From contig NZ_BPIG01000002.1 of NCBI RefSeq assembly GCF_026003995.1, positions 248,001 to 312,000 of the forward strand: a stretch of DNA of 64,000 nucleotides, written 5' to 3'. Source of the stretch: Tepidiforma sp. (lineage in GTDB: Bacteria; Chloroflexota; Dehalococcoidia; Tepidiformales; Tepidiformaceae). Positions within the stretch are counted from its first letter, which is position 1. Each line of letters opens with the position of its first letter. The position numbers were made by a program, and so were the translations under genes. A model generated the notes under the pieces. It saw only the letters and a list, made by a program, of their open reading frames with translations. It had not been told where the DNA came from and made no database searches. Shown here one piece after another: positions 62,423 through 64,000 of this stretch.

Positions 62423-63331
62423 ATGCGCTTCGCGCTCCCGGCAGCCGCGCTCCTCCTCGTCGCCGCTTCTCTCGCCGGCGGCCAGCCCGCGCCTGCCCCC
62501 GCGCGCGCCGGCCCCGGCGAACCGCCGTCCCCGGCTGCGTCGCCGGCCTTCACCGAAACCCGCCTCGCCTTCCTCCTCCCCGGACCGGCCGGCCCGCTCG
62601 TCCTCGAAATCGCCGCCATCGCGCCCGCCGGCGCCGCCGCCGACCCGGCCGCGCTCGCCGCCAGCCTCCTCGCCGCGAACCCCGGCGCCGTGCCCCTCGC
62701 TCCGCGCGAAGCCTCCGCCGCCTACGTCCTCGGGGATGAGCGGGGCGGCGTCCGCTGGCGCGTCCCCGTCGTCCCGTGGCGGTACAACCCTGCTGGCGCG
62801 ACCCCCTTCCTCGACCCCAAGGCCGCTCTCGAAGCCGTCAGCCTCGGCGCCGACGGCTGGCGCTTCGCCGGCGGGACTCCCGTCCAGTTCGTCTACGACG
62901 GCGAAACCGCCACCCCGACCGGCTGCCGCGGCGACCCCGGCGCGACCGGCTACGCGCCCGACGGCGAGAACGTCGTCGGCTGGGGGCCGATCCCGGGCGG
63001 CTACCTCGGCTACGCCTGCTGGGTCTCCTCCCCCTTCCTGGTCCAGGGCACTCCGTTCTTCGAACTCGTCGAGTTCGACATCGTCCTCCGCCCCGATTTC
63101 CAGTACACCCCGGAGCTCCTCCGCGCCCTCGCCCTGCACGAATTCGGCCACGCCCTCGGCCTCGGCCACAGCGACCGCTGCCCCGGCGCCGCGATGTGCG
63201 GCGGCCCCGCCTCGCTCGACAACATCGAGCCCCAGGCCGACGACATCGCCGGCCTCATCGCCCTCTATGGCCGGGCCGGGCCGGCGCCCCTCCCGCCCCG
63301 CGCCCTCCTCCCCCTCGTGGCCCGCGATTGA
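62423..63331 (+). CDS. Secreted metzincin-type zinc protease (matrixin-like)
   Basis: 302 residues. Signal peptide at the start (ALPAAALLLVAASLAGG), a Pro/Ala linker, a domain with cysteines, and the catalytic motif HEFGHALGLGHSDRC (HEXXHXXGXXH, first His at residue 239) followed by AMCGG as Met-turn. Reprolysin/matrixin-like proteases cut extracellular proteins. The ATG follows GATACT (62408-62413) by 9 bases with no ribosome site. The C-terminus lies just beyond the zinc site, so no C-terminal domain is present. Confidence 0.9.
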   Translation: MRFALPAAALLLVAASLAGGQPAPAPARAGPGEPPSPAASPAFTETRLAFLLPGPAGPLVLEIAAIAPAGAAADPAALAASLLAANPGAVPLAPREASAAYVLGDERGGVRWRVPVVPWRYNPAGATPFLDPKAALEAVSLGADGWRFAGGTPVQFVYDGETATPTGCRGDPGATGYAPDGENVVGWGPIPGGYLGYACWVSSPFLVQGTPFFELVEFDIVLRPDFQYTPELLRALALHEFGHALGLGHSDRCPGAAMCGGPASLDNIEPQADDIAGLIALYGRAGPAPLPPRALLPLVARD

Positions 63332-63359
63332 GCGCTGCCCCGGCGCTACACTCCCCCGC

Positions 63360-64000
63360 ATGACCATCGTCCAGGTCGATCACTGGCTGCGGCTGGCCGC
63401 CCTCGCCCCCTCCCCGCTCAACACCCAGCCGTGGCGCTTCCGCGTCACGCCCGCCGCCATCGAGCTGTTCGGCGACCCGGCCCGCGCCCTGCCCGTCGCC
63501 GACCCGGACGGCCGCGAACGCACCATCGCCTGCGGCTGCGCTCTCCTCAACCTCCGCGCCGCCGGGGCCGCCGCCGGCTGCGAAGAGCAGGTCGCGCTCC
63601 TGCCCGACCCCTCGCGCGAGGGGCTCCTCGCCCGCGCCGTCCTCGCCGAAGGCCCGCCCGATGCCGCGCTCGCCGCCCTCGCGCCCGCGATCGAGCGCCG
63701 CTGGACCACCCGCCGCGCCCTTCGCGCCGAACCCCTCCCACCCGGCCTCCTCCCCGCCCTCGCCGCTGAAGCTGCAGCGGAAGGCGCCGAACTCCTGCCG
63801 CTCGAAGGCCGCGCCGCCCGCCAGCTGTTCGCCGACCTCTGCGCCGAGGCCGACCGCCTCCAGCACCACGACCCCGCCTGGCGGCACGAGGTCGCCCGCT
63901 GGATCCACCCCGGCCGCGCGAACGACGGCCTCCCCGCATCCCGGCTCGGCGGCCGCGCCCTCCGCTTCCTCGTCGACCGCTTCGATTTCGGCGGCACCTC
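63360..64000 (+). CDS. Acg-type nitroreductase family protein, N-terminal part (truncated by window end)
   Basis: 213 residues visible, the end lies outside the window. The start (LAALAPSPLNTQPWRFRVTPAAIELF) has the SPxNTQPWRF flavin-site motif of the Acg/nitroreductase family; RRWTTRRALRAEPLP and RWIHPGRANDGLP follow. Expected to bind FMN or reduced flavin, role unknown. The ATG is 7 bases after TACACT (63347-63352) without ribosome site: probably leaderless. Confidence 0.8.
   Translation, partial: MTIVQVDHWLRLAALAPSPLNTQPWRFRVTPAAIELFGDPARALPVADPDGRERTIACGCALLNLRAAGAAAGCEEQVALLPDPSREGLLARAVLAEGPPDAALAALAPAIERRWTTRRALRAEPLPPGLLPALAAEAAAEGAELLPLEGRAARQLFADLCAEADRLQHHDPAWRHEVARWIHPGRANDGLPASRLGGRALRFLVDRFDFGGT

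Overview
The window is about 64 kb of very GC-rich (roughly 70 %) bacterial chromosome, densely packed with genes on both strands; many genes touch or overlap by 1-20 bases. Clues to the organism are a heat-shock operon hrcA-grpE-dnaK under a perfect CIRCE operator, many lipoproteins with a Cys lipobox (two of them Tat-dependent peptide-binding proteins), an LPxTG-like cell-surface protein, F420-type flavin enzymes (an LLM-class oxidoreductase and a DUF385-type protein), a c-di-AMP riboswitch, and many start codons that sit only 6-9 bases after a TANNNT promoter box. Together they suggest a Chloroflexota bacterium, probably of the Dehalococcoidia/Tepidiformia branch. This assignment is an inference from gene content. 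No rRNA, tRNA, CRISPR array, prophage or complete insertion sequence was seen.

Layout. 1-5.1 kb: the end of an FTR1 iron permease with a cupredoxin lipoprotein, a c-di-AMP riboswitch heading a small unknown/lipoprotein/kinase operon, then an M16 peptidase with a Nudix-like neighbour. 5.4-14.1 kb: glnA and a series of single metabolic enzymes (DJ-1/PfpI, carboxylesterase, quinone reductase, FAD oxidoreductase, cyclase, hydrolase). 14.1-16.5 kb: cydAB oxidase. 16.6-27.9 kb: PQQ-type sugar dehydrogenase, LLM enzyme, M23 lipoprotein, LPxTG-like surface protein, AarF kinase, beta-propeller lipoprotein. 27.9-32.6 kb: rpsT, a dispersed repeat, and a peptide ABC importer (binding protein plus two permeases). 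32.6-34.7 kb: purA and gpmA. 35.7-38.0 kb: a copper-handling/oxidase-assembly cluster (His-rich membrane protein, lipoprotein, SCO1, PCuAC). 38.1-39.7 kb: two tandem secreted paralogues and an unrecognised small structured transcript with a 20-codon ORF. 39.7-42.1 kb: hsp20, an orphan receiver protein and small membrane proteins. 42.1-46.2 kb: a repeat island, CIRCE and hrcA-grpE-dnaK. 46.2-59.5 kb: IMPase/SDR pair, AlkA-type glycosylase, SPFH protein, CAP-domain protein, WYL regulator, serine hydrolase, a second peptide-binding protein, ThpR and a ketosynthase-like protein. 59.7-64 kb: Fur-type regulator, thiolase, TetR regulator with its operators, a metzincin protease, and the start of an Acg-type nitroreductase.

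The most notable signals are: (1) a complete but unrecognised transcription unit at 39.28-39.69 kb (promoter, leader, strong ribosome site, 20-codon ORF, long-range pairing, terminator); (2) a modular dispersed repeat built from a GC-rich palindrome and heptamer TCCCGYY arrays at three places, once extending into a coding region; (3) five single-base insertions confined to grpE-dnaK, breaking an otherwise well-conserved dnaK; (4) a c-di-AMP riboswitch in front of genes of unknown function; (5) repeated leaderless-type promoters.
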